A stretch of 64,000 bases of DNA, taken from Mytilisepta virgata (lineage: Eukaryota > Mollusca > Bivalvia > Mytilida > Mytilidae). The notes beneath the pieces were generated by a model that was not told where the DNA came from, did not search any database, and saw nothing but the letters and a program-made list of their open reading frames with translations. The first letter of the stretch is position 1; each line of letters opens with the position of its first letter. Both the position numbers and the translations under genes were made by a program. The stretch lies in NCBI GenBank assembly GCA_028015205.1, contig CM051514.1:24320150-24384149 (forward strand), in the 5' to 3' direction. This document shows positions 28,001 to 37,237 of the stretch, in pieces.

Positions 28001-31000
28001 TACCGTCCACTATGGAACCTGGATATGAAAAAGAATTCCTGATAAGATTTTTCACAGCTGGTCCAGTTTCCAATCCCCAGTACGTTTTTATTGTTTTAGC
28101 TTTGAAGTCAATAAACAGGTCTTTATTTTTAAAAGAATTAAATAAATAATGCATAAACACATAACAAAATATATTACCACCCAAGTAATGATTACAGTAA
28201 TTTTTAAATAGAAAACTATTTATTGAAAGCGTTTGTGGTTTAGAGAATATAATATTGAACAAGAGATATATATTAACCAAAAATTTGACCAAATGAACAC
28301 GCTGCACTTTGGCTCAGCGCATCATACATCCGTTCGAAAACGACAGGTATAGCAAAGTATATCTGAATGTGAGCGGACATATAAAAGATGTCGTGATTTG
28401 TCCGGATTTGTTCACATATAACGCATTAAAATCATATTAGTTTTAATATCTCCTGTAGTGTTTTATGAAAATCCAATGTAATGAAGTGGTTTTGACCAAG
28501 TGTTGTTTGTTCGAAAACACTGTTCTTTCTTTAGATTCTATTCAGCGAATTATATCTTTCAACTTTTTTAGTTAACTATAACGTTCGATTTAATTCAATG
28601 AACTATCAGTTTTAAATTTTATTAAGTGAACTAGATGATGTTGTTATAATGACTGGTAGAGGAAGAAACGGAGACGACCAAAACCCTGAAACAGATAGAT
28701 TTAGTAAGTTCTGATACTAGTAAAAGATATGTTTTTCCACGTTTTTGAATCTAAGAAATTGTAAATTGGACATTGCTTAATTTTCAGATTATCTCTTAAA
28801 TAAAAAAAAATTCTGGTTCATAATTCTTAAATACCCTTCTTAACGATTTATATAAACAACAAAATAAAGGAACTGTCAACAATGACATACCAATCAATCA
28901 ATGATCATCAATGCCTTCTATCAGACACAACCCCAGACAAAAAATAGCATAAAAGAGCACAAGCACAAACATTAAAACAACAGACATTAAGGATAGTATT
29001 ACTCACTTATTATGTATAATTGTATTCTGCTATAATTTATTTATGCAGTTTATGATCTCATCGTGTTTGTTATATTGTAGGCATTTTCTAAGGATAGTTT
29101 GGCAAATTCTGCAGTTATATTCTAAAACATTGTACATAACAACCATTTATAAATTATCTTTTGACTTGTTACAATATCACAACTTTAGGTCATGCCAGAT
29201 TATCAAAAGTTTTTTAATTAATCTTAAGACAACATTTAATGAGATCTTCAATAATTTGACACCTTGTGTTATCTTATGAAAGTTTCAATAAAAACAATCA
29301 CCAACGTTTACACATGTTTAAAGGAATCTTGGTTTTTGAAATAATATGATAGTAATAATGTACTATGTATATTAATTCTAGAATGGACGAAAAGTGTTAT
29401 AAGTGCCTTTAAGTGTGGATTCAATGCAGGTGGTCAAGTCAGTTGTAGTGGATTTGCCAATAATCCACAATGCCTTTTGACTGTTCATGATAGTAAGTAT
29501 TATTATGCCTACATTTAATGACTCGCCCACTAGTGTAATGAAAGATCTTCTGTCTTCTCATGTTTTTTCTTATGTATGACATTTTTGAGGGCCATTTAGT
29601 GTCGTGTTGCGTGGGCTGTTGCTCATTATTGGTCAGAAGTTGCCGACCCAATACCATACTGAATATCGTATCACTAACGTATAACCTATACCCTTTCATT
29701 TTTAGTAATGATTTGATTGATTTTGAATTAAAACGGTACCCTTTAAAACTTTCATCTCTGTTATATCTTCTTTGTAGACCTTTAAAAACAAAAATATTAT
29801 TATGAGGTGTAACTACAGTTTTAATTCACTGTAAATAAAAAATTACACTATGAAGTGAATGTTATTTCAGCACAAACCTTTCGGGTTGAGGTTATGCAGC
29901 CAGAACAAGATGGAGGATTTCCACTTGGCATCAAATTGTTTTCAGTCGAAGTAAGTGCAAATATATTCATAATAACAAAAAGGTCATGGGTTAAATCCTC
30001 AGTCGGATCTTTGCTGCTTCTCCGCCAAGCAAGTGGCATCTAGGAGTAAGAGCAAAGACTGGTCGGCTAGGTACCAGTACAATGAGTCTGGGTGGGGTAG
30101 ATATACGTCTTTCTGTGGACTGTTACCTCGTGAGCTATCACGTTAAAAATCAGGCTCAGCGTGTTGGTCTAGTACAAAGCAGGGTCCATATCCATATCAT
30201 ACCAACATGTTCTCGTCCTGATATGCACTTATTAATTTTCACTGGACGCTAAACAATAATCAACTTACCAAACAAAAGTGTCTGGAAGTTATCTTTACTG
30301 AGTATTTTAAAGAAATATAATTTTCTGAATAGAGAATACGTATATATACCATGTGAATACTGCTATTAAGTATTTGAGAATACTCCATGTGATTACTAAT
30401 ATTACACATCTTTGTGGGAAGTATTATTAAGGAGCAACCATTTGATTTTTAGGGGGGCGCTAGGATCAAATATTTGATCCTGCCTATTTATTCCTTTGAA
30501 ATTGTGGTCCTGGATTTTTATTCCGACAGCTATTGCGACCTAAAGTTTTGCCTTTTTATTTTTGCTCTGTTTATTGTTTTTGACATTGAAGGAAAACGGC
30601 TGAAATGTATTGAAAAGACAATAATATACAGCCTGACAGTTGGCAATTTAAAAGGATTTAGAAAGACAATGCCGACAAAAAAATACCAAAGCGACAAAAC
30701 AGTGGAAAAAGTCAGTAAGACCGAATTCCACAGGCAAGAAAAACACATGAGAATGGAACATAACAAATGGCACAAGAATACATGTCTGAAAAAAAGAATA
30801 AAAGCATAAAATAAACTATACTAGAACTGTCCTGTAAGGGACTAATACCCCCCCCCCCCTTCCCGTAGCAACATGTCTGTTTTGAAGCCTACACAATGTT
30901 AAAATCATCATATTTATCATAAGTACTCGCCCAAACAGTAAATCATGACAAAATGCACATCTCCATAATGTTGTCCAGCAATCAATAAAGTTTCTGGAGA

Positions 31001-31732
31001 ATTATGCAAGTAATGTAGGAGGAGTCGCGGACAACTTTTGGCACAGTAGGCTGAAAATATCTAGTCTTATATTTGAGATAAAAACTAAAGGAAATATAAA
31101 TCATTAAATCTCCATGCTTATGTCCTGTAGGATCCATCTTGTTTTCCGGTTGACTACGATTGGTTGATGAACAATTATGATAATGCTATCCGAGAAAATT
31201 CGGGAGGTGACGGTGCTTTCCAGTATGGATCCAGCACAGATGTGTGTTACACGGTAGATCCTGGATGTTACATATTATTGGTTCACTGCAATAGTGAATC
31301 GGATGAAAATGACTTTTCTATTGCAATATACGCTGAACAGCCTATAGAAACCGAGTAAGTATCCTTGTACAATTATAGAATCTTATATTTTATACAAAGC
31401 GCACAGGAATAACACAGGTTTACTTAGGGGGGTAGCCAAGGCAATAAAGTGATCTTTGATCCTGATATTTCATTTTCGGGGCACCATTAAGCCTGCTTTT
31501 TTCATTTGGAAACTGGAGCAATTACCAAATATGATGTGGTGACAAATTAAATCAACCGTGTACTATGGTATGGTATTTAAATTATATCATTTTTACAATG
31601 TTTTCATATTAAAATTTGATACGCAAACCACCCATTTTTTGACGCACTTTTAATGGAATACTTTTTAAATATAAACTTTTATACTGTGTGATTTTTTTTC
31701 TTTTTCTTTGAAGGTATGTCCACATGAACTGA
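12786..31732 (+). CDS. Calpain copy B: acylated, PPPY-bearing atypical calpain, complete
   Basis: Sixteen exons: 12786-13025, 18752-19087, 19543-19674, 20201-20403, 21110-21290, 22527-22592, 23005-23078, 23480-23643, 24622-24723, 26751-26851, 27880-28079, 28627-28703, 29382-29492, 29871-29950, 31131-31354, 31714-31732. All have GT-AG borders and compatible phases and give 769 aa. Layout: MGCAASS N-terminus (N-myristoylation at Gly2 and Cys3 palmitoylation candidate), Gln/His/Pro-rich linker with PPPYE at 76-80, CysPc protease core about 150-460 (Cys218 in [10 protein letters not shown], His377 in GGHAYS, Asn397 in IRNPWG), first C2-like domain about 467-600, second about 650-765. There is no EF-hand domain, so this is an atypical calpain, closest in layout to CAPN10/PalB types. 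Expected role: regulated limited proteolysis at membranes, which is inference. Intron 1 is 5.7 kb against 1.5 kb in copy C. Confidence 0.9.
13665..14180. mobile_element. Foldback element rich in AATACGTATT motifs
   Basis: The left end (AATAAGTATTTGAATTCGTA...GTGCGTTC) and right end (GAACGCAC...TACGAATT-like...AATACTTATT) are imperfect inverted repeats of ~48 bases. The interior repeats ATACGTATT and ATTCGAT-type short palindromes many times. It lies in intron 1 of calpain B and is absent from the matching place in copy C near 46800. Confidence 0.75.
14188..14335. mobile_element. 148-bp hairpin element (MITE-like)
   Basis: The ends GAAATAATTCATGGCAGCTA and CATATGGCTCCCATGAATTATTTCG are inverted. 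An inner pair, ATTTTAATATGGGTAACAT and ATGTTACCCATATTAAAAT, is also complementary. A related partial copy is at 5995-6115. Confidence 0.8.
14336..16187. other. Calpain B intron 1, no feature recognised
   Basis: AT-rich sequence absent from the shorter intron 1 of copy C. Short open frames here have no recognisable similarity and no conservation in the second copy. Confidence 0.5.
16188..16380. mobile_element. 193-bp hairpin element with ~41-bp inverted ends
   Basis: The left arm 16188-16228 starts TGTTTTCCAAACG and ends CTTCTTCAGTG. The right arm 16340-16380 starts CACTGAAGAAGGC and ends GTTTGGAAAACA. Between them ACATCAAATTGAT-type units repeat three times. No open frame. Confidence 0.82.
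17186..17265 (+). repeat. Three ~27-bp repeats resembling splice acceptors
   Basis: The unit TTTACATTTATTTTGTTCCAG, with TTACAG in the middle copy, is repeated three times in calpain B intron 1. Each unit ends in a T-rich tract plus CAG. Confidence 0.75.
18484..18533. repeat. Short perfect-like hairpin
   Basis: AGGCAAATATTTCCTTATCC and GGATATGGATAAATAATTTT followed by GCCT form an inverted pair around an AAAAA centre, 220 bases before exon 2 of calpain B. Confidence 0.6.
18752..19087 (+). CDS. Calpain B exon 2: start of the protease region
   Basis: 112 codons, residues 81-192, phase 0 on both sides. It begins after TTTACAG; a CAG repeat at the acceptor would allow use three bases later. It encodes GVDFYNTDN and ends SDLEWKRPQ, which is the calpain W-K-R-P motif just before the catalytic segment. 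Confidence 0.9.
19543..19674 (+). CDS. Calpain B exon 3: catalytic cysteine
   Basis: 44 codons, residues 193-236. It reads EICEEPVLYSEGTTRFDIG then [16 protein letters not shown], matching the calpain CQGxxGDCW segment with the oxyanion Gln and nucleophile Cys218. The residue before Cys is Thr, where most calpains have Asp. A longer frame across the same bases (K-Y-V-K-N-P...) is a shadow. Confidence 0.93.
20201..20403 (+). CDS. Calpain B exon 4
   Basis: Residues 237-304, leaving in phase 2. It encodes [20 protein letters not shown] and MWVALIEKAFAK, the canonical calpain G-x-F-x-F-x-F-W and W-x-x-L-x-E-K-A-x-A-K motifs of the CysPc core. Confidence 0.93.
21110..21290 (+). CDS. Calpain B exon 5
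   Basis: 181 nt after TTTGGCAG. It continues LYGSYTDVTAGLT and NLTAGVAEMIEFKK, aligned with the calpain LxGSYExLxGG and FTGGxxE segments, and ends GCAVP before GTAAGT. Confidence 0.9.
22527..22592 (+). CDS. Calpain B exon 6: catalytic histidine
   Basis: A 22-codon exon, residues 365-386, too short for a simple open-frame search. [15 protein letters not shown] holds the catalytic His377 in the calpain GHAYS context. Confidence 0.92.
23005..23078 (+). CDS. Calpain B exon 7: catalytic asparagine
   Basis: 74 nt after TTTCTAG, leaving in phase 2. [20 protein letters not shown] contains Asn397 and the invariant Trp of the calpain RNPWG motif. Confidence 0.93.
23480..23643 (+). CDS. Calpain B exon 8: end of the protease core
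   Basis: 164 nt after CTTTAAAG. It encodes [20 protein letters not shown] then ICNLTPD, the DGEFWMxxxDFxxxF and ICNLTPD motifs that close the CysPc domain. Confidence 0.92.
23780..24235 (+). repeat. Three ~145-bp tandem repeats in calpain B intron 8
   Basis: GTAGGT(C/T)(G/T)CTTGGT recurs at 23816, 23960 and 24106. Each unit also has GAGATGCACC, GAGTAATA and AAGTAGGTCA-ATGACC. Copy C lacks the array in its intron 8 (55043-55483). Confidence 0.8.
24312..24356 (+). repeat. CG-rich stretch with a 16-base G run
   Basis: GGACGCGCACGCGCACGCGG is followed by ACGTGTAC and 16 G at 24341-24356, a sharp GC island in an AT-rich intron. It belongs to the block absent from copy C. Confidence 0.85.
24622..24723 (+). 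CDS. Calpain B exon 9: first C2-like domain begins
   Basis: 102 nt. It completes a Ser codon, then [10 protein letters not shown] and [12 protein letters not shown], matching the calpain domain III opening (G-x-W-x-x-G-x-x-A-G-G ... N-P-Q-F). The acidic end continues into the next exon. Confidence 0.9.
25631..25830. mobile_element. Inverted-repeat element with TATGGACCGGT ends
   Basis: GCAGTATATGGACCGGT at 25764-25780 is inverted as ACCGGTCCATATACTGC at 25812-25828. A further inverted pair, ACCGGTCCAT and TATGGACCGGT, stands at 25632-25661. It lies in calpain B intron 9 and is absent from copy C. Confidence 0.7.
26751..26851 (+). CDS. Calpain B exon 10
   Basis: 101 nt after a weak acceptor (AATATTTAAG, few pyrimidines). 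It encodes [20 protein letters not shown] and ends CDLFK. The same acceptor and exon are kept in copy C. D/E-rich, like the acidic loop of domain III. Confidence 0.85.
27880..28079 (+). CDS. Calpain B exon 11: end of first C2-like domain
   Basis: 200 nt after TTTATTAG. It encodes [20 protein letters not shown] and [12 protein letters not shown], the classic domain III PGxYxxxPSTxEP and EFLIRxF strand motifs. Confidence 0.92.
28627..28703 (+). CDS. Calpain B exon 12: linker between C2-like domains
   Basis: 77 nt. Acceptor ATTAAG is poor, but it is the only AG that keeps the frame, and it gives the same length and phase as copies A and C. It encodes [15 protein letters not shown] and NPETDRF. 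Confidence 0.72.
29382..29492 (+). CDS. Calpain B exon 13: second C2-like domain begins
   Basis: 111 nt, phase 1 in and out. It encodes [20 protein letters not shown] then LLTVHD, which repeats the G-G ... N-P-Q-x-x-L-x-V pattern of the first C2-like domain. Confidence 0.88.
29871..29950 (+). CDS. Calpain B exon 14
   Basis: 80 nt between TTATTTCAG and GTAAGT. It encodes [20 protein letters not shown] then FSVE, a beta-rich part of the second C2-like domain. Confidence 0.9.
29980..30265 (+). mobile_element. Old SINE copy in calpain B intron 14
   Basis: Same SINE family as 9201-9572 with a worn head (GGGTTAAATCCTC as B box), body CTTCTCCGCCAAGCA and tail ACGCTAAACAATAATC. A copy sits at the same intron position in C (62945-63262), so it predates the duplication. 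Confidence 0.85.
30429..30575 (+). mobile_element. Left arm of GGAGCAACCATTTGATT element
   Basis: It begins AAGGAGCAACCATTTGATTT and continues with GGATC...GATCCTGCC as in the complete element at 51173-51447. The right inverted end is not seen. Absent from the matching part of copy C. Confidence 0.6.
31131..31354 (+). CDS. Calpain B exon 15
   Basis: 224 nt after TCCTGTAG. It encodes YTVDPGCYILLVHCN and DENDFSIAIYAEQPIE, the closing PGxYxLLVH and DFxIxIY strands of the second C2-like domain. Confidence 0.9.
31714..31732 (+). CDS. Calpain B terminal exon
   Basis: 19 nt after TTTGAAG; it completes Glu and reads Y-V-H-M-N-stop (TGA 31730-31732). The equivalent tiny exon closes copy A. Confidence 0.82.
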
Positions 31733-31800
31733 GGAATGAAACTGACATTGGACAGATGTACAACTGCTGTGATAATATGTTTCAATATGAATAATTTATT

Positions 31801-31806
31801 AATAAA
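31801..31806 (+). terminator. Polyadenylation signal AATAAA of calpain B
   Basis: AATAAA 69 bases after the stop codon, a usual distance for a short 3' UTR. Confidence 0.6.
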
Positions 31807-32639
31807 ACATTTTTAGAATCTACATTGAGAAAAAGGGAATTAGGACCATTGTTTACTCAGCTAATGCTAAAAAAAATAAGTTCCTCCTTTAAGGCTTTTT
31901 TCACCTTAAGTTCTCTACTTTTTAAACTTTTTGCAATATCATACTTTTATATCTCACCAAAGAGATGTCATTTTGAATAAATCAGGGATTTTTATATATG
32001 TAAAATAGGATGAAATGTTTTTTTTTCTTATTTATTGTTTTATTATAAACAATGATTTTATCAAACTTTATCTGAAACTGTAGATATTTTTTCTTACTTA
32101 TTGTTTTTATGAATATTTTGTTTTTCTTAATTTATATACATACAGTGTGTAAACTATTTATTTAAGATTTAATAGTTGGTTGATGTTGATCAACCTCGGT
32201 AAAACCATGTAATAACGTGTTTTAATTTGTATTGTCCAAATGCCACCAACTCGCTGTGTATCCCTTCAGATTTAAATAATTCTGTTCCATTTTGTTAGGT
32301 CTATTAAGGGTATCCAGACGGGCGCAATACATTTTATGAAACTAGTTTTCATAACTACGCAGCACTCATTACCGTAACTAAAAGTGCTACAATACCGCGA
32401 CTATCTTATTATCTAAGTCCCTTCACTCCATTGGTACTTACTCCTGGTTTTCATTTGTTGATAATATATGCACTTCTATTGACATTGATCAAATCAAATG
32501 GAAAGTAATAAATAACCAAAAAGATAATTTTAATTTAAATAAAACAGAAACTTAGAATATAATTATGAAAGTGTGTTATTTAAAAAAATAATAAACAGTG
32601 AAAAAAGATAGTAAATAAAAACTTAATATCAAACTGAAA

Positions 32640-33115
32640 TTTTTTTACTTGAATCAAACTTTGAAAATAGAAAATACCTTATAAAAATGAGAGTTAGTGA
32701 CCACTTTTTAGAAATTGAAAGAGGACAGTTGTACAAAACATCAAAACAGAAAGCAGAATATGTCAAAAATGTAATTTGAATGAGATATTAGAGGAAGAAA
32801 TACATTTCTTCTTCAATTGTCCAAAATATGACATATTAAGACAGGATTGCTTCAATAAAATCACTGAAATACAACCAAGTATAAAAAAATCAAACAAAAA
32901 CTCATTTTATCTTCCAAAGATCTTATATGGTTTGTTGCTCCATAGTACTGAAGAAAGTAGACTCTACAGCTGCATAAAGTGTGTATTTGTTTCCACATCA
33001 CTTGTTTTATTTCCGCTCTAATTTGTATTTATGTTATTTTACTGTTTAAATAATGATGTCAATCCTTCGGGGTATAATTTGCATTTTAAATAAATAAATA
33101 AACTTAAATTAAAAG
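32640..33115 (+). mobile_element. 3' end of a LINE (non-LTR retrotransposon), broken
   Basis: Translation in two frames gives VSDHFLEIERG, then CQK/C-like residues and EEEIHFFFNCPKYDILRQDC, the Cys/His-containing C-terminus found in CR1/L2/Jockey-like LINEs. Frame breaks are present near 32730-32775. It ends in TAAATAAATAAACTT, a typical LINE tail. Confidence 0.65.
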
Positions 33116-33182
33116 TGCCACATTACCGCGATTTCGGGATGCATTACCGCGACTAGAAATTTGATATCTTCTGTTAACCAGA

Positions 33183-33188
<6 letters not shown>

Positions 33189-33246
<58 letters not shown>
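33189..33246. repeat. (AT)29 microsatellite
   Basis: Uninterrupted alternating A and T over 58 bases. Confidence 0.98.
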
Positions 33247-33251
<5 letters not shown>

Positions 33252-35104
33252 GCTGTCGCCTCCTGCTCACCATGGGGAGATGGTAGTAGTATTTTCAACA
33301 GGATATGTACTTTGAAATGTCTTTTATTACCAGTAAAGTAAAAAATACTGTCATATTTCCAGGCGCGATTTATTCATTTACACATTCATCACTGGTTGAA
33401 ATTTGAAAACTATATTCTGTGAACAAAATCTTCACGAGATATTCTTCATTGTGAGACCTGAGCTGAAGATTATTCAAGATTTCAATCAATTCGTTCCTTA
33501 TCACGTTTTGGTACTTGCAGCTCGTATCTTCAAATAACTTTTGGTTTGTACAATCTTTAAGTTCTCCATAAAGTCAAAAATGTTTAGGTGAGTCTGGTAA
33601 AACATGCTTCCATACTATAACTACAGTCGTGGTATTGAAACCCTTTTCTTCAGTTTACCGACGGAAAAAAGTTGCGGTAATGCGCTGCTCCCATGCATAC
33701 CATAACAGATCATGGTTGGGAATTTTAAATCTTATGGATGGAAACTGCATTGATGTTGAAACTCTTGCAGCCTATATGCAGCCTCTGTGTAACTAAGTTA
33801 GGTATATAGCGTTCCTGGGACTTCTAGAAAAATCACGTGGTCATCTATGGTCCAGGAGACTTTTCACAAAAAATCTTAAGACGAAAATTACTCGTAAGAT
33901 TTTTTGTCAAAAAAGCTATTGAACCAGAAATGAGCTGTCAAATTAACAGAAAACCATATTGTACTTTATTCTCCATCCATCACCAAACTATCAACCAGAT
34001 TCTTTTTATAGTACATTCTTGTTACGTTCTTGCATAAATTAAACGGATTGTTTAAAATTTTTGAACAGGAAACATGAGTATAAGCTGGTGTTGATTTTTC
34101 TATAGATATTAGATACAACATATATAACAGGTATAAGTCTCAGTTGATTTGGTCGTACAATTTCTGAAAAAATGTTATATTTTATGAAAACTAAAGAGTA
34201 ACTCCCTTGTAGAAAGCCCTGTCCTTGGATGGTTTTGGCTTTACCCGTTAAGTAATTTTGGCACTTGCTCTTCAATTACTGGTTTGGTCTGAGCACAACT
34301 GATGAGTCGTAAATCAACGAAATGTACTTACATTGTGAAAAAAAATGATATCAAGGAATTTATTCCGACTAGGCCTTCTTTGCCGAGGGGTTTCATAGTT
34401 GATTAGAAATATGAAAAGCAATGAGAGGTTACCAAGTGAAGAACTAAATCATATGGCATTTTGGGCCAGGTCAGAAAAAAATGATAGACTGATTTGTTAT
34501 CTTTTAAATTCAGTAAAAAAAAAGTTGAAATATCGCACTATATCCATATACATTGTAATAAACTTTAATTATTACCTATCTTAAAATTATTATTTACATG
34601 TTCAAACTTTCTTTAAATCAGTACCTGACATAAAGAAAGAAAGGGCTTCGCTAAGTGCAGCATGATACGACCGCAACATGTTTTTTTCTTGCACCTCTAA
34701 CCCCTTGTTGATAACTACTAAAAGTGCTCATCAAGATGAATTAAAAAGAAAAAATCTCCATTGAAACTGGATGAAATATAAAAAAAATCGTTTCCTCCAA
34801 AATTGCGAACTTTTACCCTTTGTATCTCAAAAACAATAAAAGATAAAAAAATATGTTTGCATACTAATGAAAGCATTCACCAAGGTGAAAAAATCCCCAT
34901 TAACAGGATTTCCAATCTAATTGGTATGTGCACCGCTTAGTTTGGTAAATGCTAAGGAAACTGGCGGATGCGAAGCGGAAAAAAGTGAAAAGAGAGTAAT
35001 CTTAGTGTCATATTGTCATAATGCTTGATTTATCTCTTATAAAATTATTATGTTTCGGCTTCCTATTATTCCATGGAAACGTACGAATAGTCAGTTTGTG
35101 GTTA

Positions 35105-35185
35105 AAAGCTCCGTGTAGTTGACATTCATTGATATCATTTTAGCCATTTACCCGTTGAAAGCTTCGCTTTGCAGTGCTGATTATA
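35105..35185 (+). repeat. Single copy of the 54-bp repeat; start of the duplicated segment
   Basis: It holds GATATCATTTTAGCCATTTA and AAGCTTCGCTTTGCAGTGCTG as at the end of the array at 2978-3240. Homology with the first half of the window starts here. Confidence 0.7.
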
Positions 35186-35206
35186 AGTTATTATTAATTT
35201 GTATAC

Positions 35207-35752
35207 AGATGACGACTTCACAGATGACTATAAGTGGTTTGCTAGGAATTACAATTGAGCTGTGAAAGACTTAAGCGGGATCTCAAATTCAATCCAAAGA
35301 AGAATCTCAATCCGGCAGTTTATAAAAGAACCATAGCATCAATGGTATTAAACCACAAAGTTACAGCATGCAGAGAATGGTTTGAAAGGAGGGCCATCGT
35401 TCAATTTTATAGTTACGAATGATCAGCGTTTATCGTAATATTTAGGATGATAGCTCATCAATGAAAGAGCTTCCATACGTAAATATAAAATCTGTATAAT
35501 ACATGATAATTTTCTTCGTATCATTATGCTTTTGAATTCAAATACAATTGAAACCTGTATATGCAGGCTGAACTAATGTTGTTAAATCCAACAAAAAAAA
35601 AAAAAACACATTTTCTAAAATATGGTATAAAATGAAAATATTTTATTGGAAGCAAAATATTGCCAAAAATTACGGTTTGTAAACCTTTATACCAAAAGTC
35701 ATGTTATAATTGATATTCTTGTCAATTTTGCAGGTCCACCCATATGAAATGA
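35207..35752 (+). pseudogene. A-prime: broken copy of the last two exons of calpain A
   Basis: 35209-35280 matches the start of the exon at 3341-3413 (DDFTDDYKWFARNYN) but has TGA at 35256-35258 where A has GAA. Just after TTAAGCGGGA the sequence jumps to what is 3676 in copy A, so about 260 bases, including the rest of the exon and its donor, are deleted. The terminal 19-nt exon (35734-35752, S-T-H-M-K-stop) and its 3' flank survive. Upstream A exons are absent because the duplication began inside intron 14. It cannot make the C2-like domain. Confidence 0.9.
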
Positions 35753-36210
35753 CTATGATTTTTTAAGAGGAAGGAACAGACCACATAAAATCTGTGATAT
35801 TTTATTTTGACTTGTTACCAGTATTACTGAAATATTTATTAATTGTTATAAGTTATTGTTTTATTATATCATATATGTGATCAGAAGAATAAAAAGTATC
35901 TATTTTAACACAAAGAGAGTTTTATACATCTTTGAGTGATGATTTTTTAATATAAAACTTTTAACAAGGAATATTGAAATAAAGGACCCTTTCTCTTGTC
36001 GTTTCTTTGCAATTAATAGCAAGCGCGGTTAGATAACATAAAGTGAGTAATATCAACTTCGTCCATGTTAATATCCCTCTTGGAACATTATTAAGATTAA
36101 AACCTGTCCACTTAAAAAATATAAAATACATTCAGGATGCAACATTTTACCTGAGGAATGATTCTCTAAAAGTATGCCGAATTCATTTATCAAAGTTAGG
36201 GGAAAATTAT

Positions 36211-37237
36211 GGCAAGCCGTTCTCGTCAAAACTATGTTTAAAACATTTTTCGAAAATTTTACACACTGAGAATTTAAAAAAAAAACACACTGAGATTAAA
36301 AAACCTAAAAAAACACACTGAGAATAAGAAATTACACACTGAGATTTCATAAAGATGCATTGAGATTACGAAAAATGAAAAACACACACTGAGAATTGAT
36401 AATTACACACTGAGAATTGAAAATTACACCCCGAGATTTCAAAAAGACACACTGAGATGAAATAAACTGAAAAACACACACTGAGAATTTGAAATTACAC
36501 ACTGAGAATTTAAAATTACATACTGAGATTTGTGCGCATTTTTTATGCGCACATATCTAATTAGCATACGTAATCTTAATCTATTACAAGCTTAAAACAA
36601 CTAGGGAACAAAACTCGCTAGTCCTTCACTCTGACCCCAAATGTTTTATAAAATACATTAGAAATACAACGTAAAAGACCTATAGAACAAGAAAAATACC
36701 CACTTTCTCTCTTTACAAAATATAACCAGAGACGGCATGTATTATATGTCTCTGATATAACCAAATGGTGAAAAACTTAGAGAATAAGAAAACATTTATT
36801 ATGAATGTTGGTTGAAGGAACCGCATTTCATTATAATGACAAGAGTTCTAGAGACCAAGATATTAATCTGTTGAATTATTCATCTCATGAATATTCATTA
36901 GTAATTTGCATATTAATCTCAATGTGTATTTTTGAAATCTCAGTGTGTAATTAAGAATTCTCAGTGTGTGTTTTCCAATTTATTTCATCTCAATGTGTCT
37001 TTTTAAAATCTCAGTGTGTAATTTTAATTTCTCAATGTGTTTTTCATTTTTTTAATCTCAGTGTGTAATTTTAAAATCTCAGTGTGTAATTTTAATTTCT
37101 CAATGTGTGTTTTTCATTTTTTTAATCTCAGTGTGTAATTTCGATTTCTCAGTGTGTTATTTTAGGGTTTTTAAATCTCAGTGTGTAATTTTTTCGAAAA
37201 AAGGGTTTAAACATAGTTTTGACGAGAACGGCTTGCC
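36211..37237. mobile_element. 1.03-kb foldback element built from ACACACTGAGA repeats
   Basis: The ends are inverted: GGCAAGCCGTTCTCGTCAAA at 36211 and TTTGACGAGAACGGCTTGCC ending 37237. The left arm (to ~36535) repeats ACACACTGAGA(A/T)TT about ten times in the forward sense. The right arm (from ~36893) repeats AATTCTCAGTGTGTA about ten times in the reverse sense. The ~350-bp core has no open frame but includes the small hairpin GTGCGCATTTTTTATGCGCAC. The matching place near 4855 is empty. Confidence 0.88.

Larger units (their letters stand above)
31807..35100. other. Region between calpain B and the duplicated segment
   Basis: No gene found. It holds a LINE tail (32640-33115), an (AT)n tract and AT-rich unique sequence. 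It has no counterpart in the first half of the window and separates the end of copy B from the start of the second repeat unit. Confidence 0.6.

Noticed and set aside
36211..37237. CRISPR-like array because of regularly recurring short repeats
   Set aside because: Eukaryotic intergenic DNA, spacers are themselves AT-rich repeat variants, and the array is mirrored in inverse orientation as a foldback element.
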